From Hygrophila difformis (Eukaryota; Streptophyta; Magnoliopsida; Lamiales; Acanthaceae), in the NCBI GenBank assembly GCA_030278955.1, contig JAOANR010000004.1:62651686-62715685 (forward strand): a stretch of 64,000 nucleotides of DNA, written 5' to 3'. The translations under genes and the position numbers were made by a program. Of the stretch, positions 1 to 10,146 are shown one piece after another. The notes beneath the pieces are model-generated. The model was given only the letters and a program-made list of their open reading frames with translations, ran no database searches and was not told where the DNA came from. How positions within the stretch are numbered: the first letter of the stretch is position 1; each line of letters starts with the position of its first letter.

Positions 1-127
1 AATTCTAAAAGTTTGATATTTAAAAACTAAAAGACGAGACGAATCTAACAAGATCTCACTTGGCTATATTTTAACTTGTATAACTATGATAAAATTTCAA
101 GTCAGAGTGTTTGTGTAAATAGTGTCA
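1..127. mobile_element. Truncated Stowaway-like MITE at window edge
   Basis: This stretch carries the internal motif AATCTAACAAGATCTCACTT found in the complete MITEs of the window, but no left end is visible because the window starts inside it. It abuts the next element at 130. No terminal repeat is visible on the right, so it is probably a partial copy. Confidence 0.45.
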
Positions 128-129
128 TA

Positions 130-428
130 CTTCCTCCGTTCCTAATAAATTGACACGGATGGTGTTTTGTCAATGTTCATTGAGTAACTTTGATTCGACT
201 TTTTTCATACAATTATATAAGATAAAATATAGTCAATTGAGATCTTGTTGGATTCGTCTAATCGCATAGATTTAGAATATCAAATTTTCATAATTTTTAC
301 TCGTATGCAATTTGAGTAATTAAGGATTAAATATATGTATTGAATTACGTGAAATGTGGGTCCGTGACAATTAAAAATGAACGGATGAAGTATTTACAAA
401 CATAGCCATCTTAAGAAAATGGAGGAAG
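130..428. mobile_element. Stowaway-like MITE (299 bp)
   Basis: The left end is CTTCCTCCGTTCCTAATAAA and the right end is AATGGAGGAAG. TA dinucleotides lie on both sides (128-129, 429-430), as expected for Tc1/mariner-type insertion. Inside is the reverse form of the shared motif (GAGATCTTGTTGGATTCGTC). There is no coding capacity. Confidence 0.7.
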
Positions 429-485
429 TACTACTTAGTAGTACTAGTATTTTATTATTAGTAGGAGCGGTACATAAATATAGTA

Positions 486-747
486 CTTCCTCTGTTCTCA
501 AATATTTGCTACAGACTCACTGCGCACGCAGTCCAATGCATATTCTGAATCATTAATAACTCAAGTTCGGTATATTTAAAATTCTAAAGTTCGATATTTA
601 AAAACTACACGATGAGACGAATCTAACAAGATCCCTCTTGACTATATTTTAATTTATATATATAATTATGATAAAATTTTAAATTAAAGCGTATGAATTA
701 ATAGTGTTCCAAAACCAAATGAGACAAACATTTGAGAAGGGAGGAAG
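486..747. mobile_element. Stowaway-like MITE (262 bp)
   Basis: Inverted ends CTTCCTCTGTTCTCAAAT and ATTTGAGAAGGGAGGAAG are flanked by TA. The internal motif GACGAATCTAACAAGATC is present around 617. It belongs with the ~260-bp elements at 3669, 57787, 59582 and 60461. It is non-coding. Confidence 0.75.
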
Positions 748-1080
748 TACTTGATTGTTCTTCGATCAGACGGTGAAAGCATTGACAATTGCCAACCCTT
801 AATAATTCGATTAAGTTTCTAGACTAGATTGATATGATGATGTCTGGATTAGTTTTTACGTACTACTAGCAGTATGCACTCCATTCCTACATTGGGTTTG
901 GGTAATAAATAATACTAATGGGTAGTTTGTTGCGAATTTGTTCAACTACAAAGAAATTAAAATATTTCAGCTGCCATGCCAAGACAAATTAAGGCATGAC
1001 GACCACTAATGACTAAACAAGCTAAGGGTCAAGGGGTCACGTCCCGGCCCCCTTCAAATCTACTATGAATGAGACCATAT

Positions 1081-1229
1081 TTTTTTTTTTTATGAGCCGA
1101 AGCCAAGAAATACAATCAAGAGAAGGCAGAACAAAAGGGAAAAGGGAAAGGAAAAAAAAACCAAGGAAAACCAAACACACAGTCGGGAGAAGAGGGACTT
1201 GACCGCTAGGGTAAGTCCCCAACCCCATC
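1081..1229 (-). mobile_element. tRNA-derived SINE, minus strand, B box lost
   Basis: Read on the minus strand, the head resembles GGGTTGGGGACTTACCCTAG, the same A-box-like start as the SINE at 4952. A T-run at its left edge is the poly(A) tail. Near-identical direct repeats AATGAGACCAT flank it (1068-1078 and 1230-1240), which is evidence of retroposition. The GGTTCGATCCC B box of the 4952 copy is not recognisable here, so this copy is probably inert. The open frame across it is not a gene. Confidence 0.7.
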
Positions 1230-1309
1230 AATGAGACCATGTTAATATAGTGCTTCTTATTATTCAATATTTCAATACATGCATTCATTATTGCCCAAGT
1301 TGTAAAATA

Positions 1310-1791
1310 CTCCCTCCGTCCCGCGAAGATTGAAGCCTTTCTTTTGGGCACGGTAATTTAGATAGTGGAGTTTAGTAGTTAAAGTGGTGTGGGTATTTGT
1401 GTTTAAGATTATAATGAATTTTGATATTGTTTATTGTTTAACTTTGACTTAATATTATCGTAGTGATGTAATTTGAGAAAAATATTCAAGTGTGGTCTTG
1501 TTAGAATCGTCTAATCGTGTAGTTTTAGAATATATATATTATACAATTTTTATTTGTATCAATTTTGTAATATTAAGAGTTAAAGAAATATAAGGGACTT
1601 TGTGTAGGAAAGTAATAATGCATTGGAATTTGTGCAGAATAGTAAAAGTAAGTATTTTTAATGGGATTTGACAATAATTAAGATTCTAATCAAACTTATA
1701 TTAATTTAATTTTTCTAAAAATGGAAAGGGTTCAAACTTCGTGGGACACCCCAAAAAGGAATAGGGTTCAAAGTTCGTGGGACGGAGGGAG
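1310..1791. mobile_element. Stowaway-like MITE, 480-bp family, copy A
   Basis: The ends CTCCCTCCGTCCCGCGAAG and CTTCGTGGGACGGAGGGAG-like form inverted repeats with a TA target duplication at 1308-1309 and 1792-1793. It matches the element at 2939-3419 almost base for base, differing by a few substitutions and small indels. There is no open frame, so it depends on a transposase elsewhere. Confidence 0.85.
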
Positions 1792-1876
1792 TACTATACT
1801 TTTATTAAATACTATTTATTTATATATTGAGATTTTATATATTTTTTTAAAATATAATAGCTAGGCCGTACTAAAC

Positions 1877-1878
<2 letters not shown>

Positions 1879-1967
<89 letters not shown>
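1879..1967. repeat. (ATA)n microsatellite, ~89 bp
   Basis: About 29 uninterrupted ATA units lie in non-coding DNA just right of MITE copy A. Length variation between individuals is likely. Confidence 0.95.
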
Positions 1968-1968
<1 letters not shown>

Positions 1969-2938
1969 TTTTCATATAGATCCGACGAGGACGACCAAAT
2001 TTAATTTAATGGGGAATTCATTGGCCGAACATTCAATACAATTTTAGGAAGAGTTTAGAGAGAGCAGCAAACGTAACAGTCGAGAATATATAGCAGTCGA
2101 GCAGTACGTTTTGAAATTTTGGGCGAGCTAGACGACGTACGATGTCTGATATCGGACTGAAACTTTTACTGAACATTCTTGACATGCATATATATAGTGT
2201 ATCCTATATATATATTTATTCTACGTTTTGCATAGGGCCGGGCCGGGAGGTAGGATTTTATTAACAACTGAATTTTCTCGTAAGGAATTTCTGAATGTCC
2301 ACCGATAATTTGATATATTGATATATCAAGAATTGGGAATTTTTGGGTGATGACTTGTTATTGCTGAATTTGAGTGGAGTAGTAGTTATACTAATTTTTT
2401 TGGCCAAATCATTAATTCATTGCTACTTTAATTTGATCAAGGTGTGACTGCAGTCCGCACACACATGTTTGATGCTTCCATGCATACATGCAGTGCACTA
2501 CCAACTGTAATTAATTAGTTGATTCCCGTGGGGGATCGGCCGGAGCGTCAAGCGTGCATATATTTAACAATATGACTCACTCATACTCCCATTCTTAACA
2601 AAATTGAGTTAATTTTTATTAAGAACTAAATTGTACTCCGATCCTACTCCATTTAAAAAAGGGGAAAAATTAAAAATATCGAACAAAATACTATATTGAG
2701 TGAGATGGAAACAATATTTATTTATGATTTGGTATTTGTGAAATGAATTAACAGTAAATAAAAAGAGATCACCAGCCTCCACTAAAGTACGTCAACATGT
2801 CCATCATATTGTGTATTGGTGTCAATATATCTGTGATCTATCTATTTAATTATTATTATTATTACTAAAACACAGATAATTGGAATTTCCACATGCCAAA
2901 AAACTGCCATATCACCTGTCAAGTTTATGTTTTTATTA
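1968..2938. other. Intergenic, nothing recognised
   Basis: AT-rich single-copy-looking DNA between two MITE copies. I see no open frame of useful length, RNA gene or element ends. Confidence 0.6.
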
Positions 2939-3419
2939 CTCCCTCCGTCCCGCGAAGATTGAAGCCTTTCTTTTGGGCACGGTAATTTAGGTAGTGGAGT
3001 TTAGTAGTTAAAGTGGTGTGGGTATTTGTGTTTAAGATTATAATGAATTTTGATACTGTTTATTGTTTAACTTTGACTTAATATTATCTTAGTGATGTAA
3101 TTTGAGAAAAATATTCAAGTGTGGTCTTGTTAGAATCGTCTAATCGTGTAGTTTTAGAATATATATTTTATACAATTTTTATTTGTATCAATTTTGTAAT
3201 ATTAAGAGTTAAAGAAATATAAGGGACTTTGTGTAGGAAAGTAATAATGCATTGGAATTTGTGCAGAATAGTAAAAGTAAGTATTTTAATGGGATTTGAC
3301 AATAATTAAGATTCTAATCAAACTTATATTAAGTTAATTTTTCTAAAAACGGAAAGGGTTCAAACTTCGTGGGACACCCCAAAAAGGAATAGGGTTCAAA
3401 CTTCGTGGGACGGAGGGAG
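2939..3419. mobile_element. Stowaway-like MITE, 480-bp family, copy B
   Basis: Same ends as copy A, with TA at 2937-2938 and 3420-3421. The near-identity of two 481/482-bp copies 1.15 kb apart implies recent transposition or local duplication. Each has its own TA flanks and different outside DNA, which favours transposition. Confidence 0.85.
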
Positions 3420-3430
3420 TACTTCATATA

Positions 3431-3629
3431 CTAATCCGTCCCAATTCAAATGTCGCATTTTCTATTTTGGTATGTCTCACTTCAATTATCATATTTTTTT
3501 ATTTAGAAAATTTTTACTCCTTCAAACAAACATCACATCAACTATTTACTCAACTTTAACACAATAATTCATTCTACTTAAAATATTGTGCCCAAAAGAA
3601 ATGTGACATCTAAAATGGGACGGAGGGAG
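3431..3629. mobile_element. Stowaway-like MITE (199 bp)
   Basis: The right end AAAATGGGACGGAGGGAG pairs with a decayed left end CTAATCCGTCCCAATTC. TA flanks both sides (3429-3430, 3630-3631). It lies 11 bp right of copy B, so the two are separate insertions in tandem. Confidence 0.6.
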
Positions 3630-3668
3630 TAGTATTTTTTTTGACATTTAATTTTATTATATTTTATA

Positions 3669-3928
3669 CCCCCTCCGTTTTTTTTTTAACTTCACCCATC
3701 CTGCACTGCACGCAATCCAATGCACATTTTCAATCATCAATATCTCATATTACATATAAATAAAAATTATAAAAGTTTGATATTCTAAAACTACATGATT
3801 AGACGAATCCAACAAGATCTCACTTGACTATATTTTATCTTATATAACTATATGAAAAAATTGAATTAAAGTTACTCAATGAATAGTATTTACTATGCTA
3901 ATGGTGAACTTAAAAAAAACGGAGGGAG
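3669..3928. mobile_element. Stowaway-like MITE (260 bp)
   Basis: The ends CCCCCTCCGTTTTTTTTTTA and AAAAAAAACGGAGGGAG are inverted and TA-flanked. The shared internal motif ACGAATCCAACAAGATCTCA is at about 3803. It is non-coding. Confidence 0.7.
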
Positions 3929-4203
3929 TAATAATTATAATATTGCTCATCAAATAGTATTTAATTTTAAATATATTATTAATTAGATGCATTCAATCAT
4001 TATTAAATAAGTATATAACATTATACTAAAGTAAATAATTTGATAAACTTACACACTCAATAATTTTCTTATTAACTGAAAAATGATACAATTTCATTAT
4101 AAATATTAGTATTATCTACCATATACATTTCAAGGAACTCAGAATATTCAGTAAAAAGATTGTATTACTCGATCACGCCATAATATTACATAGAAATCTA
4201 TTA

Positions 4204-4948
4204 CGGGGCGTTTGGTTCGGGGATTTGAGATTCCCACTGAGAATTATGGGTAGGGAATGAAATATGCCCATGTTTGGTTCGGGGCATGTTTCATGTGGGA
4301 ATATCACGTTCCCACCAAGGTGGGAATGTTGAGTGTTTTAGGTGGGAATGTGATTCCCACCTGGAGGGCAGGTAATCTTAGATTACCACCTCCATTTTAT
4401 CTACTTTTATATTAATTTGACTTTTATACCCCACTTTGTATACTTATTTTATTTTATAATTTTAGATATTTGTATTCTATAAAATGATAAATATATGAAA
4501 TTTAATTTTAAAAAATCAATAGAAAAAATCTAAATTATTTAAACATATTTTTTAATATATATTCTCATATTTTAATATATATTTTCATATTTTCTTAAAA
4601 TTTACTTTTCTTCTACATATAAAACAAAAATAATAAGGATTTAGAGATATTAAATAAGTAATTATCATACAATAAATTACATATAGAGAATTTTCAATAT
4701 TTTTAAAAATAAACCGGCTTAAATATTTCTATTGTGTAGCAAAATGATATATTTATAACATTCTTTCAATTGAAATTCAAGGACATTATGTTAAACTTAT
4801 TTGAATAGGAAATCTGAGATTCCCAATCGCAATAATCTTAAAACATTAAAAAATAAGATTCCCAGCAATCTCATATTCCCAGTAATCTTACATTCCCAGC
4901 AATCACATTCCCATTGGTGATCTAAGATCCCTCCAACCAAACGCACCG
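4204..4948. mobile_element. Tourist/PIF-Harbinger-like MITE (745 bp)
   Basis: The terminal inverted repeats are CGGGGCGTTTGGTTCGGGGA on the left and, as reverse complement of the right end, CGGTGCGTTTGGTTGGAGGG. The 3-bp target duplication is TTA (4201-4203, 4949-4951), typical of PIF/Harbinger. The interior is AT-rich and non-coding. It sits at the junction between a SINE and that SINE's own 5' target duplication. Confidence 0.7.
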
Positions 4949-4951
4949 TTA

Positions 4952-5106
4952 GGGTTGGGGACTTACCCTAGTGGTCAAGTCCCCTGCTCCCAACCAATAG
5001 GTTGGGGGTTCGATCCCTACCAGGCCCCCTATCCCTCCCCTTTGTTCCCCTTTGTAATTTGTGTCGCTTGGGCTTCCACATACATTTGCCGACACCCAAA
5101 AAAGAA
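4952..5106 (+). mobile_element. tRNA-derived SINE, intact A and B boxes
   Basis: It starts GGGTTGGGGACTTACCCTAG (A-box region), then carries GGTTCGATCCC, a good RNA polymerase III B box, then a CT-rich body and an A-rich tail. The target duplication ATAGAAATCTATT is found at 5107-5119 and at 4190-4202. The upstream copy is now separated from the SINE by the MITE at 4204-4948, so the SINE is the older insertion. The small open frames here are not genes. Confidence 0.75.
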
Positions 5107-5119
5107 ATAGAAATCTATT

Positions 5120-5790
5120 TTTTCACCAAAGATATAGAAAGACGGAAACAATTTTGTGTAGGAAAATATTTTTTTACAGATAATGAAAATAAGTAATATT
5201 ATACTTAATTCAGTAGTTTATTACTATTATTATTGTTGTTGTTGTTAAAATGTTGTGACAAAGAATATTTTGAAATGTTTATTTAAAATTACAAACTTTT
5301 ATACTGTGGTGATAAAGGATAGGAGAAGATTGGAAACATTGGACAAAAAATCCAATCCCAGAATAGTCAGCCAGCCCACTGCCGACCCATCAAAAAATCT
5401 CGCTCAGTTAATTATGCAGTGCGTTACAACTCACACACACAACACAAAATAATAAATAAATAACTGAAGAAAGTTTTTAAAGGCAAAAAAAATAAAGGTG
5501 GAGGAGGAGGGAGGATAATACCATTACCATTTACTCACCACCAGTTTCGCCTCCAATTCGGTTCCTCCTCTTTACCCACTCCTTTTCCCTTCTTCCCTCC
5601 CCTTTAATTCTCTTTCACACCTTTCCTCAACCTGTTTCTTTCTTTCTCTTCCCTGCAGGTATGTGCTTCTTCTATTTCTGTACGCGCGTTTATGCGTGTA
5701 ATTCAGTTGCAGGTTTTTTTTTTTTTTTTTAATTAACAATTTTGTTCATTCTCCTTTCAAGGCGTTGGAATTTTGGGGATTTTTGCTCTT
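5120..5790. promoter_or_regulatory. GATA gene upstream region and 5' UTR
   Basis: A pyrimidine-rich stretch at 5535-5657 ends in a good splice donor (CTGCAG^GTATGT at 5659), and CTTTCAAG closes at 5761. This suggests a ~103-nt intron in the 5' UTR of the following gene. No convincing TATA box was chosen. Confidence 0.45.
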
Positions 5791-6858
5791 ATGGAGTGCA
5801 TTGAGGCGATAGCTCTAAAATCGAGGTTTCACTCGACGTCAAAAACGAATTCCGAGGTGTTCTGCAACGACGATGTTTGGTGTTTGACTCGGATTAACAG
5901 CGTTGCAAGTTCGGATGATTTCCCCGTTGAGGAACTGCTCAACCTTGATTTCTCTGATAAGGAATTTCAGGATGGAGGTCTGTTTGAGGAAGATGAAGTG
6001 TTGGAGAAGGGGATTTCGAAGGCTTCGTCTTCCTCCTCGTCATTTTCCGGCGCAGACGATTTTGATAACCTTTCCGCTGGCGAGCTTTCCGTTCCGGTAG
6101 TTAATTTGATTTTATTTTTTTTGACAGATAGTGAGTTTAATTTTTGGATTTTATAGCATACTAATGTTGGTTTTAATTAAATAAAAATATTGTGGTTGAA
6201 GGTGGAGGATTTAGAGAATCTCGAGTGGTTGTCTCAAATTGTGGATGACTCCACGTCGGAGGAGCTCTCGTTATTGTACCCGGCCGGAAGTTTCACGGCG
6301 AAGCCCGCCGTGACGACGGTTGAAACCGTCGCTATCCCTCCGAGATTTCCCCCGTTGTTTCCCAGCAAAGCGAGGAGCAAACGTCCGTCGCGGCCAAACG
6401 GAAGGCTTTGGTTTCTGGCGTCGCCGCCGCTGAACGCCGTCGACTCCTCGGCGCCGTCGCCATCGTCCTCTCATGGTTCCTCGACTATACCCTCTCTCTT
6501 CCTCATCCACGCAGAGGCGTTCGCCAGCGTCGAGAAGCCTCCGGCGAAGAAGCAGAAGAGAAAGCCTGAGACCGAACCCGGTTCGCTTGCCGGCCGGCGC
6601 TGCACGCACTGCCAAGTCCAGAAGACGCCACAGTGGCGAACCGGACCGCTCGGGCCGAAGACGCTCTGCAACGCCTGTGGCGTCCGGTTCAAGTCCGGCC
6701 GACTGTTTCCGGAGTACAGACCGGCTTGCAGCCCGACGTTTTTGCAGGAAGTTCATTCCAATAGTCACCGGAAAGTGCTGGAGATGCGGCGGAGGAAGGA
6801 GACCGACGTACCGGAGGAAGCCGGTTCGGCTACGGTGACTCAGAGTGACAATGTATGA
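5791..6858 (+). CDS. GATA-type zinc finger transcription factor (plant type IV)
   Basis: Exons are 5791-6096 and 6202-6858, with a phase-0 GT-AG intron of 105 nt, giving 320 codons. The single zinc finger at about residues 236-260 has the plant spacing C-x2-C-x18-C-x2-C (starts [12 protein letters not shown], ends LCNAC). A basic tail follows ([16 protein letters not shown], then [12 protein letters not shown]), conserved in subfamily A (GATA1-14). The N-terminal half is acidic and serine-rich, with the [12 protein letters not shown] and [12 protein letters not shown] motifs seen in GATA5-like members, and a basic KKQKRK stretch precedes the finger as a likely nuclear signal. Family members bind WGATAR sites in nuclear DNA and act in light and growth regulation. 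The ATG at 5791 is the first in-frame methionine; upstream in-frame triplets are TTG. Exact orthology within subfamily A is not settled. Exon 2 is much more GC-rich than the flanks, as often in these genes. Confidence 0.93.
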
Positions 6859-7336
6859 TTAGTGTCGGTTTTGGGAAGAACCGAATGCGGTAGAAATGTT
6901 CAATTTTGGTGGTTGGATGGTAGGGTCAGGCAGGTAGCCGTAGAAGATAGGGAGGTTAAGAATTTAGTGTTTTTTTTTTCTTTAATTATTTTTTTGCAGT
7001 ATTTAATTTAGAGGATCTATTAATATCGATATAGCCATATATAGAAGGGGGGTGTGCATGGTTTTGTGGCTTATTATATTGAATTTTCGACAATTAATTT
7101 TTTTTTTCTTCGCTAAACTCGACAATTTAAAATTTGAACTTACACCAGGGTGAAATTTAAAATTTCCATTACAAAAATTTATTGTTGGTTTAATTCAATA
7201 ATCATGCAGTTTTGATTCGATGAAAAGTCGCTTTAAAGATTAATGTTTTCTTTTGATTCGATGAACAGTCGCTTTAAAGATTAATGTTTTCATTACAAAA
7301 AGAATAACTGCTAGATGATATTGATAACGAATTTCG
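6859..7336. other. GATA 3' region with a short tandem duplication
   Basis: This contains the presumed 3' UTR, then AT-rich DNA. A ~39-bp unit (TTTGATTCGATGAA-AGTCGCTTTAAAGATTAATG) is repeated in tandem at about 7212-7290. A diverged copy of the same unit occurs at about 8447-8486, on the far side of the array that follows. Confidence 0.5.
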
Positions 7337-7339
7337 TTA

Positions 7340-8420
7340 GGGTGCGATTGATGATTTTGACTTGATGTGCTGCGGTCAATCGCAACACTATTGAATCACT
7401 TTATAAATTGATGGTTGAGATTAACTTAAAGGTTAAAATAGTAAATTTGCTATATTTAGTTTTATTAACAAACAATCGTTCAATTCTGTATGCTGTTCAA
7501 CTCTACTTTTTTTTCCATACATTTCAATACGTTCAATCGATCTTACCTTACATTCCAATTTGCTTATTTATGAAGCTATATAATATACATATTTGTTCAT
7601 GAAAACGTACATCAAATGTTTCTATGTTGAGTCGTTGAATTATTGATAACAATGTCGCTGAATTGTTCATGGAAAGAACGCTGAATTGTTCTTGGTATTG
7701 TCGCTGAATTGTTCCTGGTGTCATCGCTGAATTATTCTTGAAAAATTTAGCATTCATGAAAACATCGCTGAATTATTTTTGGTGACATCGCTGAATTCTT
7801 CCTAATTGTGTCGTTGAATTCCTTTACGTAAGGTCACTGAAATATTTTTTTGTAGCATCACTGAATTATTTTTTATAACATCGCTGAATTCTATATGGTA
7901 GCATCGCTGAATTCTTATTGTTATTATCGTTGAATTCGTCTGAGAGTAGTTGTTGAATTCCTTTAGGTAGGGTCGCTGAAATATTTATTGGTTACATCAC
8001 TGAATTATTTTTGGTAACATCGCTGAATGATATTTGGTAGCATCGCTAAATTCTACGAGATAGTGTCGCTGAATTCTTCAAAGTGGTGTCGCTGAATTCT
8101 TCAATGTTGGGCAGCTGAAAATATTTTTGAGAGCATCACATAATTATTTTTGGTAGCATCGTTGAAATTATATACGTAATAAATTTGTTCCCCTCTTTAA
8201 TAAGGATGGTTGATCGTAGATATATATTACCAAATATTTGATATGATTTACCAAATATTAGATTGATAACATACTAAATAGTATATGATTATATATTCCT
8301 CCGTCAAGAGTGATGTTTGGCTTTATGACAATTATACCCTTTCGCATTTAGAACCCTTGAATTTCACTTGGATGCTCAAGATCTTCGCCTTGATGTGCTG
8401 TGAGATGGTGCAATCGCACC
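7340..8420. mobile_element. Candidate TIR element carrying a tandem array
   Basis: The left end GGGTGCGATTG and right end CAATCGCACC are inverted, with TTA on both sides (7337-7339, 8421-8423), which would fit a PIF/Harbinger-type non-autonomous element of 1,081 bp. Both ends also carry the direct repeat CTTGATGTGCTG and a CAATCGCA, so the end structure is ambiguous and could instead be flanking direct repeats. Most of the interior is the 23-bp array listed separately. No transposase is encoded. Confidence 0.4.
7632..8175. repeat. 23-bp tandem array, ~22 degenerate copies
   Basis: The core TCGCTGAATT (variants TCGTTGAATT, TCACTGAAAT) recurs at close to 23-bp steps: about 7655, 7678, 7701, 7724, then 7765, 7788, 7811, 7834, 7857, 7880, 7903 and on to 8157. 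One interval is 41 bp. The rest of each unit varies. No reading frame spans it, and unit divergence rules out a young microsatellite. Confidence 0.85.
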
Positions 8421-8423
8421 TTA

Positions 8424-9310
8424 ACCGATCCTATTGATAACCCCCTACAGTTTTGATACGATACACCAGTCACTGTAAAAATTAATGTATGTATGAAAAA
8501 TAAATGTATATTTATATTCTTGCAATTAAATTAAAAAATTCAAAAAGAGAAAAGTAATTTAAATTTATTAGTGATTAGTTATTTAGCCCATATCTTTCTT
8601 TCGGCATTTTTGTCCCTACGACCTTTGAACAGTGATTTGAAATCTGCTAGTTTTGATAAGATGAATACGGTAGTAGTAGTAGTAGTAAATAGGGAGGGGA
8701 CCGCTTCCCTTGTGTTGTGGGTAAATATTTCTAATACTAATAATTTGACTTTAACTTGTAATTTTGGTAACCCTCTCTCTTGGAAAGGTTTGAAAGATTT
8801 TGCCGCACTTTAATTCTGTTTCCGTTGGGGTTGCTGCTTCTGTGAGTGTAATGTGTATGGGACGGGACTGGGAGGTTGAAATTACTCTTTAACCAATTAA
8901 TTAATTAACCATGCTTTATTATGGAATGAAAATGGCCCCGACCCAATGTCCCAATTTGGGCATCAGATCCCACTCGCGATTAGGTCATTAGGTGGGGGTT
9001 TGGAGCCCACAGTAGTTGTGTGGTCTTCAGTCTGAGCTGAGGGAAACAAATATCTTAACCACCAATTCTACCTTTCAATCAGCTGTTACATAGAGATGGT
9101 ATTTCCCCTAACCTTATTAGTTTCAAGTTTCAACAACCACAATCAACAAAAGCTATTCAATCTGGTAATAATAGACTAATGGTGAAGTAGAGGTTTTGAG
9201 TGTCAAGACGTTTTAGTTGGAATTCCCAACATGACAAAATAGTACTAGTATATAGTAGGAGTAGTATATGATTATACTTCCTGTGAAATTGGAAAAAGAT
9301 CTTTGTTTTG
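8424..9310. other. Intergenic, no gene recognised
   Basis: It holds a short (TAG)n run near 8670 and otherwise unremarkable AT-rich sequence. The 80-codon open frame at 8571-8813 has no recognisable domain and no codon signal that I can see. Confidence 0.55.
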
Positions 9311-9311
9311 T

Positions 9312-9397
9312 TTTGTTTTTTTTTTTTTTTGGAGGAGTCTTGAATTTAATGCTTGGAAAGAGATGGTGGGACTTACCACTAGTATAAGTCCCAATTC
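9312..9397 (-). mobile_element. Short SINE fragment, minus strand
   Basis: Read on the minus strand, GGGACTTATACTAGTGGTAA resembles the A-box head of the SINEs at 1081 and 4952, and a T-run at 9316-9330 would be its tail. AGATCTTTGTT (9298) and AGATTTTTGTT (9398) look like a target duplication. Only ~85 bp remain and the B box is absent. Confidence 0.5.
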
Positions 9398-9691
9398 CAG
9401 ATTTTTGTTAGAATTCAATGTGGAACAATCCGAGGGGTTTGAATTTTTTTTTAAAAAAAAAATTCAAAAAATAGTTGGGCATAATTAGGTTCTATACCAT
9501 AGACATATCAAAGATAAAAACACACCAGTTTTAACCTGACAATTTCCTATCCAAGTTTCTGTAGTAGAGTAGCAGTACCATCTTATTCTTATTATGCCAA
9601 ACAACGTACTGTGACGGGGAACTAATTTTTCCTCACAAACATTGACTTAATAATTTCCATAGTTGCCGGTTGCAGTGAGTGAAGTCCTATA

Positions 9692-10146
9692 CTCCATCCG
9701 TCCCATTAAAAGTGGCCACTTTCTTTTGGGCACGGGAATTTAGCTTGTGGTGTTTAATAGTTAAAGTAGTGTGAGTAAATTTGACTAATCCATCCATCTA
9801 ATTTATAAGAGTTACATTTGGCTTTTAACCATATTTATTATTTAACTTTGACTTAATGTTATCGTAATGATGTAGAAAGAAAAAAAATAGTCAAGTGTGG
9901 TCTTGTTGGAATCATCTAATCGTATAGTTTTACAATATATATTTTATATGATTTTTATTTATACCAATTTTGAGATGTTAATGATTAAACATATATAGGA
10001 ACTTTGTGCAGAAAGTACAATTGTCATTATTGTGGGATTTTTGATCATACTTAATGTTAATCTAATTTGCTTAAAAGGGAAAGTAGTCAACCTTATTGAG
10101 ACATCCCAAAAAGGAATAGTGGCTACTTTTAATGGGACGGAGGGAA
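9692..10146. mobile_element. Stowaway-like MITE, diverged 480-bp family member
   Basis: The left end CTCCATCCGTCCCATTAAAA and right end TTTTAATGGGACGGAGGGAA are inverted and TA-flanked. The body shares TTTCTTTTGGGCACGG and GTCAAGTGTGGTCTTGTTGG with the copies at 1310 and 2939, but differs at many positions, so it is an older or different subfamily. Confidence 0.75.

Noticed and set aside
1037..1351. Minus-strand 104-codon frame as a gene
   Set aside because: It runs across a SINE and a MITE end and has no domain.
5773..5790. Upstream start of the GATA protein
   Set aside because: The triplet at 5773 is TTG; the first ATG is 5791, and MECIEA fits the family.
6271..6838. Other-frame open frames over GATA exon 2
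   Set aside because: They are shadows caused by high GC in the true GATA exon, whose zinc finger is in the chosen frame.
7632..8175. CRISPR-like array
   Set aside because: The repeat core is only ~10 bp, there are no spacers of even length in the CRISPR sense, and the DNA is plant nuclear.
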